Positions 1 to 9,628 of a DNA stretch of 45,878 bases are shown here, one piece after another. Every line of letters starts with the position of its first letter. Position 1 is the stretch's first letter. Source of the stretch: an uncultured Prevotella sp. (GTDB lineage Bacteria; Bacteroidota; Bacteroidia; Bacteroidales; Bacteroidaceae); NCBI GenBank assembly GCA_905234145.1, contig CAJOGK010000018.1, positions 1-45,878 on the forward strand, read 5' to 3'. Below the pieces are notes generated by a model, which was not told the DNA's origin, searched no databases, and saw only the letters and a list, made by a program, of their open reading frames with translations. Both the position numbers and the translations under genes were made by a program.

Positions 1-415
1 AACCCTCTTGAAGCGTATTCCTTATTACGGCATCGGCATTTCATTGCCCTTCATTCTGATGCGCCATTGGGAAGAGTGGCAGGAATCGAGGACACTGACA
101 ATGGATGACAAAGATAAACGCTTGTGTCGTTTGGCAATGGAAATTCAGTACAAGTGTCAGCAGTTCTTCTTTGGCGAAATGGCGTTTAACTACTTTGCCG
201 ATCAGAACAAGGAGTTTGTGGTACGCCGTAGAACGACTCGTTATGACGACTGTTACCGTAAGCTGCCTGATGAGTTTAAGACACAGCAGTTTATGGACTG
301 TTTTGGTTGTTCTCAACCTACAGCTTCTCGTAGTCTTATACGATTGTTGGAAGATGCTGTCATTGAGCGAGTCTGTCATGGTGTTTATCGCAAGGTTCTG
401 CAAGAGCTGCCGTAA
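1..415 (+). CDS. C-terminal part of a DUF3987-like protein (5' end outside window)
   Basis: The reading frame is open to the left edge, so this is the last ~137 residues of a longer protein; the TTG at position 8 is unlikely to be a true start. The visible part is rich in aromatic and charged residues (SLPFILMRHWEEWQ, RRTTRYDDCYRKLP). It ends in a helix-turn-helix-like stretch around FGCSQPTASRSLIRLLEDAVIERV, which suggests a small winged-helix tail. From memory this resembles the C-terminus of DUF3987 proteins of Bacteroidales, which often sit beside VirE-like genes and a peptidoglycan amidase or M15 peptidase. The M15 peptidase directly downstream fits that pattern. The molecular role of the family is unclear to me. 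The stop is followed after 48 bases by the next gene on the same strand. Confidence 0.55.
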   Translation, partial: TLLKRIPYYGIGISLPFILMRHWEEWQESRTLTMDDKDKRLCRLAMEIQYKCQQFFFGEMAFNYFADQNKEFVVRRRTTRYDDCYRKLPDEFKTQQFMDCFGCSQPTASRSLIRLLEDAVIERVCHGVYRKVLQELP

Positions 416-463
416 AGTATTCAAATATTCATTTATTCAATTATGACAGGAAGGTTTTGTAAA

Positions 464-904
464 ATGCAACTCTCTGAGCACTTTGTGCTCGGGGAGTTTA
501 CGAAGAGTAATTATCCAGAGGTTTATAATGTGCCAACGTATCAGGCAATAGAAAATATGAAGCGCATTTGTGGTTGGTTAGAAGTGCTTCGCGACCGATA
601 TAATGCGAAGTACAGCGAGAATTCACCTATTATTATTAATAGTGGTTATCGTAGCCCGCAATTGAATAAGAAGGTAGGGGGCGTTAGTACGAGCAATCAT
701 TTGACTGGCTGTGCAGTGGATATTCGATGTTACGGCATCGAGCAGGCAATTCGCTATGCCACCATCTTAATGGATTATGCTGATGAATCGAAAGAAGCGT
801 TTGATGAGCTCTTCATCGAAAAGAACAAGTATAATTGCTACTGGGTTCACTTTGCCGTGCGACCCAAGGAGAATCGCCGAAAGATTAGTTTCTTAAATGG
901 CTAG
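464..904 (+). CDS. M15-type D-Ala-D-Ala carboxypeptidase-like zinc peptidase
   Basis: This 146-residue protein is a stand-alone peptidase M15A domain, a family that cleaves D-Ala-containing peptidoglycan cross-bridges. The zinc-site pattern is visible: SGYRSPQLN at about 60-68, SNHLTGCAVDI with ligands His79 and Asp86, and WVHFA with His129 as third ligand. There is no signal peptide, so it either stays in the cytoplasm or is released by lysis, as is common for phage- or element-derived members. I chose ATG 464 over the in-frame ATG 443 because AGGAAGG (448-454) precedes 464 at a usable distance and the extra seven residues look non-conserved. Its position behind a DUF3987-like gene suggests a small accessory gene cluster extending left of the window. 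Confidence 0.8.
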   Translation: MQLSEHFVLGEFTKSNYPEVYNVPTYQAIENMKRICGWLEVLRDRYNAKYSENSPIIINSGYRSPQLNKKVGGVSTSNHLTGCAVDIRCYGIEQAIRYATILMDYADESKEAFDELFIEKNKYNCYWVHFAVRPKENRRKISFLNG

Positions 905-912
905 CATAAAAT

Positions 913-940
913 ATTCCCTCGCCTTTGTTGGCGGGGGAAT
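913..940. terminator. Bidirectional intrinsic terminator
   Basis: ATTCCCTCGCC and GGCGGGGGAAT form an 11-bp stem (one G-U pair) with a TTTGTT loop. It sits between the convergent M15 peptidase and GH3 genes, with A/T-rich flanks on both sides. Confidence 0.75.
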
Positions 941-963
941 AATTATAATAAAGTGGAAGGATG

Positions 964-3324
964 TTATCGCTTCAAGAGGTTCAACGGTGCTTGGGGTTTC
1001 AATACATCGTTGGCCTTTGTCTGCTGAGCCTTTACTGTAGCAGGGAGTGTGGCCTTGATGTCCTGTGATGAAGCACCTACGAGGAACTGATACTCACCCT
1101 CGGCAACTACCCATGCAGAAGCAGCCTCGTCGAACGATGCCAAATCAGCAGCCTTTACGCTAAGCGTCAATGTTTCGCTCTCACCGGGCTTCAGGTTCTT
1201 GGTCTTGGCATAAGCCTTCAACTCCTTAACGGGCTTGTTGGCTGCCTTGCTGTCAGGAGCAGCTACGTAGAGCTCAACCACTTCCTTACCCTCGCGCTCG
1301 CCACTGTTCTTAATGGTAACGCTTACCTCGTAGGCATCGCCATTCTCAGCCACCTTGGCATCGGCATACTCAAACGTGGTGTAAGAGAGACCAAAGCCGA
1401 ATGGATAGCTGACAGGTACGTCGAATGAATCGAAGTAACGGTAACCTACGTAGATATCTTCTTCGTAGTTGGTGTAGTCTACATTCTTGACGTCACCCTT
1501 CTGACCCTGATTCATCATATCGATACGTGGATCCTGGTCGATGGGGAAGTTCTTAGAGCTGTAGGCATCCGTAAACTTCACAGGCCAGCTCATGGTAAAC
1601 TTACCAGAAGGCGACTGCTTGCCACTGAGTACGTCAACTACGCTGTTGCCGCCCTCCTGACCTGCCTGCCAAGCGCAGAGAATAGCATCGGGCAGATTGC
1701 TCCAAGAAGCGGTTTCGATGACACCACCGATGTTGAGCAATACAACTACCTGCTTGCCAGCCTTGTGATAAACCTCACAAACCTGCTCAATCAACTTGCG
1801 CTCTGAATCGCTGAGGTTGAAGTTGGAAACATTGCGATCCAGGAACTCACCAGAGAGACGACCCAAAGTGATGACAGCTACATCTGCCTTTTCAGCCTGA
1901 GCTGCGAGCTCATCAGCAGCGAAGAGCTTCTCTGCGGGCAGAGGCTGTGGCAAGAAGCGAGCCAGCATAGCGGTCTTAGGATCTTTCTTAGCCTTGGCCT
2001 CCAGTTCTTCCTCAGCTGCCTTCTTGGCGTCTACAATGTAGCTTTCGTAACTCTGCTTCAGCTCCTCAGAAACGGTGTAGCCACCATTCTTCATACCATC
2101 GAGCAGCGAAACAACGTAAGCGTGGTTTACATTACCAGAACCTGTACCACCAGCGATGAAATCGTAAGAGGTGATACCATAGAGGGCCACGTTCTTAACG
2201 CTCTCAGCGAAAGGCAGAGCCTTCTCGTTCTTCATCAATACCATACCCTCGGCAGCAGACTGACGAGTCACCTCGGCATGAGCCTTCAGGTCAGGCTTGT
2301 TAGAGAACTCATAACCCTGATAACGTGGGCTCATCTCAATGAGGTTGAGAATGCGAGCCACGTTGCGGTCGAGATCAGCTTCTGCGAGTTTTCCGCTCTT
2401 TACACCAGCTACGATGCTGTCGAACTGCTCAGCTTTACCAGGCTGCAACATATCGTTACCAGCCCACATCTGGATGGCACCATCCTTACCGCCAAACCAG
2501 TCGGTCATCACGGTTCCCTCATAGCCCCACTCATCGCGAAGAATGGTCTGTACGAGGTCGTGGCTCTCTGAAGAATAGGTGCCGTTGATGTAGTTATAAG
2601 AGGTCATCACCGTCCAGGGCTTACTCTCCTTGATGGCAATCTCGAAGCCCTTCAGATAAATCTCACGGAGGGCACGCTGAGAGATGCGTGCATCGTTGTT
2701 CATACGGTTGGTCTCCTGATTGTTGGCAGCAAAGTGCTTAATGCTGGTACCTACGTCGTTCTTCTGAACGCCGATGATATAGGCTGCAGCGGTCTTACCT
2801 GCTACAACGGGATCCTCTGAGTAATACTCAAAGTTACGTCCGCAGAGGGGATTACGCATGATGTTAAGGGCAGGTGCCAAAAGCACGTCTGCACCGTATT
2901 CTTTTACCTCTTCTCCGATGGCCTGACCTACTTCTTCAATCAGCTGGGTGTTCCAAGTTGAGGCGAGCAGGGTTCCAATAGGGAAGTGGGTACAATAGTA
3001 AGTAGCAGAGTCGCCTTCACGTGTGGCATCGATACGGAGTCCGGCAGGACCGTCGGCCAATACGATAGCAGGAATGCCAAGCGAGTCGAGAGGGAATGTG
3101 GTACCAGCGGCACCGGGCACGAGATTGCGGGTAGCACCAATCACGGCATCATCGCCGCTGAAACCTGCCATACCAGTACCAATCACGAAGTGGGCCTTGT
3201 CTTCAAGGGTCATCTTCGACATCACCTCTTCTTGGTTGATGGTGTTCTTAACAGGGGCTTTGTCTGTGGCAGCACAGCCAGCCATCAGCGCCGCAGCTGC
3301 GAGGAATAAAATGGATTTTTTCAT
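964..3324 (-). CDS. GH3 family beta-glycosidase (beta-glucosidase/xylosidase), lipoprotein
   Basis: The 786-residue protein begins with a lipoprotein signal (ALMAGC, lipid on Cys17), so it is probably exported and membrane-anchored. It has the usual GH3 order: an N-terminal barrel, an alpha/beta sandwich, then a fibronectin-III-like end (YPFGFGLSYTTFEY, then beta-rich sequence). The substrate-binding KH (197-198) and the nucleophile Asp275 in TVMTDWFGG are present, and length is normal. GH3 enzymes release terminal glucose or xylose from oligosaccharides by a retaining mechanism; sequence alone does not settle which sugar. It is the last gene of the susC-susD-esterase operon, 140 bases behind the esterase, where a 17-bp inverted repeat lies. 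With two esterases nearby, xylan-derived oligosaccharides are the likely target (inference). Confidence 0.9.
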   Translation of the reverse strand: MKKSILFLAAAALMAGCAATDKAPVKNTINQEEVMSKMTLEDKAHFVIGTGMAGFSGDDAVIGATRNLVPGAAGTTFPLDSLGIPAIVLADGPAGLRIDATREGDSATYYCTHFPIGTLLASTWNTQLIEEVGQAIGEEVKEYGADVLLAPALNIMRNPLCGRNFEYYSEDPVVAGKTAAAYIIGVQKNDVGTSIKHFAANNQETNRMNNDARISQRALREIYLKGFEIAIKESKPWTVMTSYNYINGTYSSESHDLVQTILRDEWGYEGTVMTDWFGGKDGAIQMWAGNDMLQPGKAEQFDSIVAGVKSGKLAEADLDRNVARILNLIEMSPRYQGYEFSNKPDLKAHAEVTRQSAAEGMVLMKNEKALPFAESVKNVALYGITSYDFIAGGTGSGNVNHAYVVSLLDGMKNGGYTVSEELKQSYESYIVDAKKAAEEELEAKAKKDPKTAMLARFLPQPLPAEKLFAADELAAQAEKADVAVITLGRLSGEFLDRNVSNFNLSDSERKLIEQVCEVYHKAGKQVVVLLNIGGVIETASWSNLPDAILCAWQAGQEGGNSVVDVLSGKQSPSGKFTMSWPVKFTDAYSSKNFPIDQDPRIDMMNQGQKGDVKNVDYTNYEEDIYVGYRYFDSFDVPVSYPFGFGLSYTTFEYADAKVAENGDAYEVSVTIKNSGEREGKEVVELYVAAPDSKAANKPVKELKAYAKTKNLKPGESETLTLSVKAADLASFDEAASAWVVAEGEYQFLVGASSQDIKATLPATVKAQQTKANDVLKPQAPLNLLKR

Positions 3325-3346
3325 TATAGATGTTTTTTGAAGTTAA

Positions 3347-3457
3347 AGAAGTTAAGAAGTTATCGCTTCGCTCTGAAGTTATGCCATTACTTCCTTCGGC
3401 AGAATCTGCCCCCAGACTTTTGGCTTAACTACTTAACTACATAACTTCTTAACTTCT
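3347..3457. repeat. 17-bp inverted repeat in the esterase-GH3 spacer
   Basis: AGAAGTTAAGAAGTTAT at 3347-3363 and its exact reverse complement at 3441-3457 bracket the spacer. A shorter GGCA...TGCC hairpin lies inside. In the operon mRNA this would fold into a long stem-loop between the two cistrons. It may stabilise or attenuate the transcript, or it may be a dispersed intergenic repeat. Confidence 0.6.
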
Positions 3458-3464
3458 GCGTAAT

Positions 3465-4735
<1,271 letters not shown>

Positions 4736-6298
4736 TTACCAACCTGGGTTCTGTTCCATGTTAGGATTCAGCTCAAGCTCCTTGAGAGGAATAGGCAGGA
4801 GGTTGTGCTTGTCCTGGAAACCATAGACGGTGTTCTGCCAGTTCCACTGTACATCGCTACCTGTGAAGGCAGGAACCTGCTTACCCTGTTCGCCCATAGC
4901 GGTCTTGCCATCGCCCCAGCGAACGAGATCTTGGAAGCGTACGCCCTCGTTACAGAGCTCCAAGCGCTTCTCCATCTTGATATCATTGAGTGAAACAGAT
5001 GACAGAGGCGTTTCCTTGGCACGCTCGCGAACCATATTAATATACTGGAGAGCCTTGTTGCTATTTGCCTGGAGGTTGGCCTCAGCAGCCAGCAGCAATA
5101 CCTCAGAATAACGCATTACCTTGAGGTCAATGAACTGACCTACCTGGAAGTAAGACATATCAGCAGCACAGTCACTTTTGTAGGCTTGGTTCTTCCAGAA
5201 GAAGTAACCCTCGTCGCCATATACGCTGGCACCTGGCTGTACCTCTACGCCAAAGGCCTTCATCTGATCGTAGTTCCAAATGGTCTTGCTCTTACGATAG
5301 CCGTCCTCACCTTCCCATGATACGAAAGCCTCATAGAGCGACTTGCGAGGATTGAGGAATCCGTAGTTACCGAGTGCGAGAGTAGAGAGTGCCTGACCAC
5401 TGTAGCTCAGTACACTGGTACGCCAACCCTGCATGATGTAGATCATATCGAAGGTGTTCCATATCTGCTCGGGGTCGTTACGCTTCTGGAGTTCGAAGAG
5501 AGACTCGCAGTTGTTGTTGTATACAGCATGGAACTGATCGTCGTACTCGCCTGGGAAGAGGGCATACTTGTTAGAGTTGATCACGTTGTCGAGCATCGAA
5601 GCAGCCTCGCTGTTCTTACCCTGGAAAAGGTAAGCCTTACCTAGCAATGCCTGTGCGTACTCCTTGGTGACACGGATACCTGTCTCAGCATCGTTGACGC
5701 CGCTCTTGGAAGGCAGTGTACCACTGTTGATAGCCTCGGTGAGATCTTTTTCCACAATAGCCCAGAGCTCTGCTGGCGTACTGTTGCTTTGCTGATACTC
5801 ATCGGGCGTCAACAAATGATCTACTACGGGAGCAGTACCAAAGAGCGTAACGAGCTCGAAGTGTCCGAAAGCACGGAATACCTTGGCCTCATTAATAGCG
5901 CGCTTGGCTACGGCACTCTCACTATCAGTCTTGTCGATGAGGAGGTTCGCCTTGTAGATGATGGCATAGCAGCCTTTGTAGAGGCTCTCAATCATACTGT
6001 GGTTAGAGTCGAAGCGATACTCATTCAGCTTCTCCATCTCACCGTTGTCACCACGCTGACCACCGCCGCACCATACATCGTCGGAGAGCAGATTCTTCAC
6101 AAACAACCAGTTGTAGTATGCCGACTTCACCTCAAGATAGAGCGAAGCGGTTCCTGTCATGATATTCTCGTCGGTGGTGTAGTATGTTTCCATGCTACCC
6201 ATGTTGCCGTGCTTCTCAATGTCGAGCTCTTTATTACAGCTGACAGTCATCAGCGACACGAAACCCAGCAATGCTATATATAATATATTCTTTTTCAT
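4736..6298 (-). CDS. SusD/RagB-family glycan-binding lipoprotein
   Basis: The 520-residue lipoprotein (signal peptide ending TVSC, lipid on Cys21) is the surface partner of the SusC protein encoded 18 bases upstream. SusD proteins form the lid of the SusC channel and bind oligosaccharide. Evidence is the N-terminal helical, TPR-like region (INEAKVFRAFGHFELV, typical of RagB), the C-terminal SusD region (YSEVLLLAAEANLQ, RLELCNEGVRFQDLVRWG, then LLPIPLKELELNPNMEQNPGW) and the normal length. The NPGW ending and the PIP...EL...NP pattern are characteristic. It belongs to the operon with susC, a CE1 esterase and GH3, pointing to a decorated xylan-type substrate. Confidence 0.95.
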   Translation of the reverse strand: MKKNILYIALLGFVSLMTVSCNKELDIEKHGNMGSMETYYTTDENIMTGTASLYLEVKSAYYNWLFVKNLLSDDVWCGGGQRGDNGEMEKLNEYRFDSNHSMIESLYKGCYAIIYKANLLIDKTDSESAVAKRAINEAKVFRAFGHFELVTLFGTAPVVDHLLTPDEYQQSNSTPAELWAIVEKDLTEAINSGTLPSKSGVNDAETGIRVTKEYAQALLGKAYLFQGKNSEAASMLDNVINSNKYALFPGEYDDQFHAVYNNNCESLFELQKRNDPEQIWNTFDMIYIMQGWRTSVLSYSGQALSTLALGNYGFLNPRKSLYEAFVSWEGEDGYRKSKTIWNYDQMKAFGVEVQPGASVYGDEGYFFWKNQAYKSDCAADMSYFQVGQFIDLKVMRYSEVLLLAAEANLQANSNKALQYINMVRERAKETPLSSVSLNDIKMEKRLELCNEGVRFQDLVRWGDGKTAMGEQGKQVPAFTGSDVQWNWQNTVYGFQDKHNLLPIPLKELELNPNMEQNPGW

Positions 6299-6316
6299 TG
6301 TCGTAAAGGTATAAAA

Positions 6317-9300
6317 TTAGAATTCGATATTAACGCCAAGTACAACCTTCTTAGATGTAGGATAAGCACCCTTATCAACACCCATACCAGTGGTAGTGCT
6401 GGCAGAAGCCTCAGGATCGAAGCCAGGATACTTCGTGATGGTGAAGAAGTCGTCGAGTGATACATAGAGACGGGTGTGGCTGATGCCTACCTTGGTGAGC
6501 AGGTTCTTTGGCAAGGTATAACCCAGCTGGATCTGCTTGAACTTGAAGTAGCTGCCATCATAGATCATGGCACTTGAATCTACGTACTTATCAATATCAT
6601 TAGCACCTGCACGGGGCTTTGTACCGCTTGTGTTAGTTGGTGTCCAACGGTCGTCGAACATCACTTCCTTCATCTTGTTAGAAGTAGCATAGTCAGGACG
6701 GTTGATACAGTTGAAGATCTTGTTACCGTATGAACCAGTACCGAAGACGGTCAGGTCGAAGCCCTTATAGGCAGCGGTGAGTGTGATACCGTAGGTGAAC
6801 TTGGGAATAGCGTTACCGATGTCGGTGAGGTCGTCGCCGTTCACTACGCCGTCGCCGTTGATATCCTTGAAGAGAGGATCACCAGTTGCAGGGTCGATCT
6901 TGTCGAACTGATAACCACGGAAGTAATACACGGGATAGCCCTTCTCGAAGTATGTAATCGTATAGGTGTGGAAAGTGCTACCAGCTACACGCTGTAGAGA
7001 TGGGTCAAGGTAGGTTACCTTGTTTGACAGAGTAGAGAGGTTACCACGGATGCCGTAGCTGAAGTCGCCGATGTTGTCGCGCCAGCCGAGGTCGATTTCA
7101 ATACCCTTGTTCTCTACGTTACCGGCATTGATTGGTGAGGTAGTACCACCGATGATCAGAGATGGTGTGGTGTTCCATACCAGCAGGTCCTTGGTCTTCT
7201 TAATGAAGTAGTCGAAACCGAAGGTCAGACGTCCACCCAGGAGGATGCCATCAAGACCGAAGTCGAGCTGTTCAGAGGTCTCCCACTTCAGATCCTCGTT
7301 ACCCATAGAGGTAGGAGCAGCGCCAGAAGTATATACATTACCTGGTGCGAAGGCATAGATACCGCTGAGGGCGATGTCGGTGCTGTAGCTGTAGCCACTG
7401 AGTGCAGAAAGGCTACCGTTCTGACCCCAAGATGCACGGAACTTCAAGCTATCGAACCAGTTCTTGATGCCACTGAAGAACTTCTCCTCACTGATGGTCC
7501 AACCTACTGATACAGCAGGGAAGTAACCCCAGCGGGTCTTTGTTGAGAGTTTAGAGAGGTCGGCAGCATCAGCACGGAGTGAAGCCTGCAACATGTAACG
7601 GCCCAGATAGTCGTAGCCCACACGTCCGAAGTATGAGTACTTGGTGTTGTCGGTGGTCTCACCGCTGAGGCTCTTTGTAGCTGAGGCGTTGGCATAGTTC
7701 AGATAGTAGAACAGAGGATCGTTCTTCTTCAGGGCATCTTCACCGTTGGCCTCAACACCAGCAGTTACGAAGTCGTAAGAATTCTTCTGGAATGACATAC
7801 CGACCATAGCGCTTACGGTGTGAGCGTCAGCGAAGGTCTTCATGAAGTTAGCGAAGTTTTCCCACTGGTAGTAAATGGTAGTAGAAGAGGTATTGCTCTG
7901 ATTTACGTAGTCGCGGCTCTGTACAGCATTGCCGTAGAAAGGCAGACTGGTGGTTGATGTGCGCAAACCGTTCAGGCGATAACCGAAGCGTGAGGTAATC
8001 GTTACATAGGGGATGAGGGTGAAGTCACCGTAGATAGATCCTGTTACGTTGAAACCCTGATTCTTGGTCACGTTGTTGTCGCGCATAACCAGTGGGTTGT
8101 ACTGCTCACCATTATAGAACTTGCTGACACCGTAGTAGTTGCCATTCTCATCCTGCAGGAAGGTCTTGCCCATAGCCTGCAGTGACTGCAGGTCAGAAGG
8201 TAGTGTCTGACCGTAGTTCTCTGGTGTCAATGGATCCATCATCATCACAGAGGTCAGCATAGAGCCGTACTCGTTATTCGTAGATACTTGGCGCACGTCG
8301 TATTTTTCAATCTGGTTGGTGGTACCTACCTTCAACCAGTCCTTAATCTTATATTCACCGTTGATGGTAGCAGTCAGACGCTTGTAGAGATCGGCGTCAC
8401 CCTTTACGATACCATTGTTTCTCAGATAAGAGAGAGCCAGATAGTAGTTACCACGGTCGTTACCGCCTGTGAATGAGAAATTGTGCTTCATCATGTGTCC
8501 ATGGGTGAAGGCAACATCCGTCCACTTGGTATCGGTTCTACCGTCCCAGTTGGCGTTGATGAAGTCCTGAGTAAAGAGGTTACCCTCCAGCATGTACTGC
8601 TGGTACTCCTGAGCGTTCAGCATCTTAGGCGTCTTGGCGAGGCTCTCGTCGGTCCACTGGAAGTCGTAAGCAATCTTACCTACGCCAGCCTTACCCTTCT
8701 TGGTGGTGATCAGTACAACACCGTTACCAGCTTCAGCACCGTAGATAGCGGCAGAGGCAGCGTCCTTCAGGATTTCCATTGAAGCGATGGTGGCAGGGTC
8801 GATACCGCTGATGTCGCTCAGACGTACACCGTCTACTACATAGAGAGGCTCAGAACTTACATTAGAAGAATAACCACGCACACGTACGGTAGGTGATGAG
8901 CCTGGAGCGGCAGAGGTAGAGATTACCTGTACACCCGAGGTCTTACCTTGCAGGGCCTGCTGGGCGTTCGAGATAGTACGGTTCTCAATATCCTCGGGCT
9001 TCACCTGAGAGATGGCACCCGTCACAGAACTCTTCTTCTGAATACCGTAACCTACAACCACCACTTCATCCAGCACCTTGTTGTCGGGCTGCATCTTGAT
9101 GGTCATACCGTCCTTGGCTGCGAGTTCCTGTGTCTCATAACCAATATAAGAAACTACGATGGGCTTGCCCACGCCTACATTGATGGTAAAGTTACCATCG
9201 AAATCAGTAATCGTTGCGTTAGAGGTGTTTGCCTTGTCAACGATTGTTGCACCGATTACGGGATCACCGTTCTCGTCAATCACTGTACCCTTAATTCCTT

Positions 9301-9364
9301 GGGCGTAAGATGTGACAGACATCATCAGTGCCATCAGCATCATCAGTAAACTGCTCTTTTTCAT
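6317..9364 (-). CDS. SusC/RagA TonB-dependent outer-membrane transporter
   Basis: The 1015-residue protein has a signal peptide ending SYAQ. A carboxypeptidase-D-like beta domain follows (GTVIDENGDPVIGATI, ITDFDGNFTI), then the TonB-box/plug junction (LDEVVVVGYG), the plug (VRVRGYSS, LYVVDG, ILKDAASAAIYG, GVVLITTKKGKAG) and a ~700-residue barrel ending GVNIEF with a terminal Phe. It imports oligosaccharides across the outer membrane using TonB energy. There is no STN domain, so it is not wired to a sigma/anti-sigma pair. The first ATG, 9364, is chosen; the upstream TTG at 9370 is unlikely. Its promoter carries a -7 box at 9423-9430 without a -33 element and faces a phased operator array, consistent with activation by the divergent HTCS. 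Confidence 0.95.
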   Translation of the reverse strand: MKKSSLLMMLMALMMSVTSYAQGIKGTVIDENGDPVIGATIVDKANTSNATITDFDGNFTINVGVGKPIVVSYIGYETQELAAKDGMTIKMQPDNKVLDEVVVVGYGIQKKSSVTGAISQVKPEDIENRTISNAQQALQGKTSGVQVISTSAAPGSSPTVRVRGYSSNVSSEPLYVVDGVRLSDISGIDPATIASMEILKDAASAAIYGAEAGNGVVLITTKKGKAGVGKIAYDFQWTDESLAKTPKMLNAQEYQQYMLEGNLFTQDFINANWDGRTDTKWTDVAFTHGHMMKHNFSFTGGNDRGNYYLALSYLRNNGIVKGDADLYKRLTATINGEYKIKDWLKVGTTNQIEKYDVRQVSTNNEYGSMLTSVMMMDPLTPENYGQTLPSDLQSLQAMGKTFLQDENGNYYGVSKFYNGEQYNPLVMRDNNVTKNQGFNVTGSIYGDFTLIPYVTITSRFGYRLNGLRTSTTSLPFYGNAVQSRDYVNQSNTSSTTIYYQWENFANFMKTFADAHTVSAMVGMSFQKNSYDFVTAGVEANGEDALKKNDPLFYYLNYANASATKSLSGETTDNTKYSYFGRVGYDYLGRYMLQASLRADAADLSKLSTKTRWGYFPAVSVGWTISEEKFFSGIKNWFDSLKFRASWGQNGSLSALSGYSYSTDIALSGIYAFAPGNVYTSGAAPTSMGNEDLKWETSEQLDFGLDGILLGGRLTFGFDYFIKKTKDLLVWNTTPSLIIGGTTSPINAGNVENKGIEIDLGWRDNIGDFSYGIRGNLSTLSNKVTYLDPSLQRVAGSTFHTYTITYFEKGYPVYYFRGYQFDKIDPATGDPLFKDINGDGVVNGDDLTDIGNAIPKFTYGITLTAAYKGFDLTVFGTGSYGNKIFNCINRPDYATSNKMKEVMFDDRWTPTNTSGTKPRAGANDIDKYVDSSAMIYDGSYFKFKQIQLGYTLPKNLLTKVGISHTRLYVSLDDFFTITKYPGFDPEASASTTTGMGVDKGAYPTSKKVVLGVNIEF

Positions 9365-9422
9365 TTGCAATTGTTTAAGTTAAATGTTAGAATTAAATAA
9401 TATTGAATAATTTTTCTGGCTG

Positions 9423-9430
9423 CAAAGGTA
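9423..9430 (-). promoter_or_regulatory. -7 box of the susC-susD-CE1-GH3 operon
   Basis: Read on the minus strand this is TACCTTTG, a match to the Bacteroidota -7 consensus TAnnTTTG, 58 bases upstream of the susC ATG. At the position where a -33 TTTG would lie (9451-9454) there is none, which suggests the promoter needs an activator. Confidence 0.6.
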
Positions 9431-9460
9431 GTTAATATTATATAAGGTAACTTTTCATGG

Positions 9461-9540
9461 TGTTCTTTTGTTTTTTCAAGACGTTCAAAAGTGTCTGGGC
9501 GTTATCGAATTTGTTCAAAACTTGTTCTATTCGTTTAAAA
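9461..9540 (-). promoter_or_regulatory. Putative HTCS operator array A (phased GTTC half-sites)
   Basis: GTTCTTTTG starts at 9462, GTTCAAAAG at 9482, GTTCAAAAC at 9512 and GTTTAAAAA at 9532. These are offsets of 20, 50 and 70 bases, all multiples of ten, so the sites lie on one DNA face. The array starts 38 bases from the first base of the -7 box. The same layout recurs at 15061-15140 before the second esterase gene. A binding site for the AraC-type domain of the adjacent HTCS is the simplest reading (inference). Confidence 0.55.
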
Positions 9541-9599
9541 ATATGCCGAATTTTATATACTTTTTACGTTTAATAGTATACATTTCACTTCTTTTTCCT

Positions 9600-9607
9600 T
9601 ATCTTTG
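9600..9607 (+). promoter_or_regulatory. -7 box of the HTCS gene
   Basis: TATCTTTG matches TAnnTTTG and lies 22 bases before the HTCS ATG. No TTTG is found at the usual -33 distance, so it may be weak or regulated. Confidence 0.5.
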
Positions 9608-9628
9608 TGGCCATAAACAGCTAGTTAT

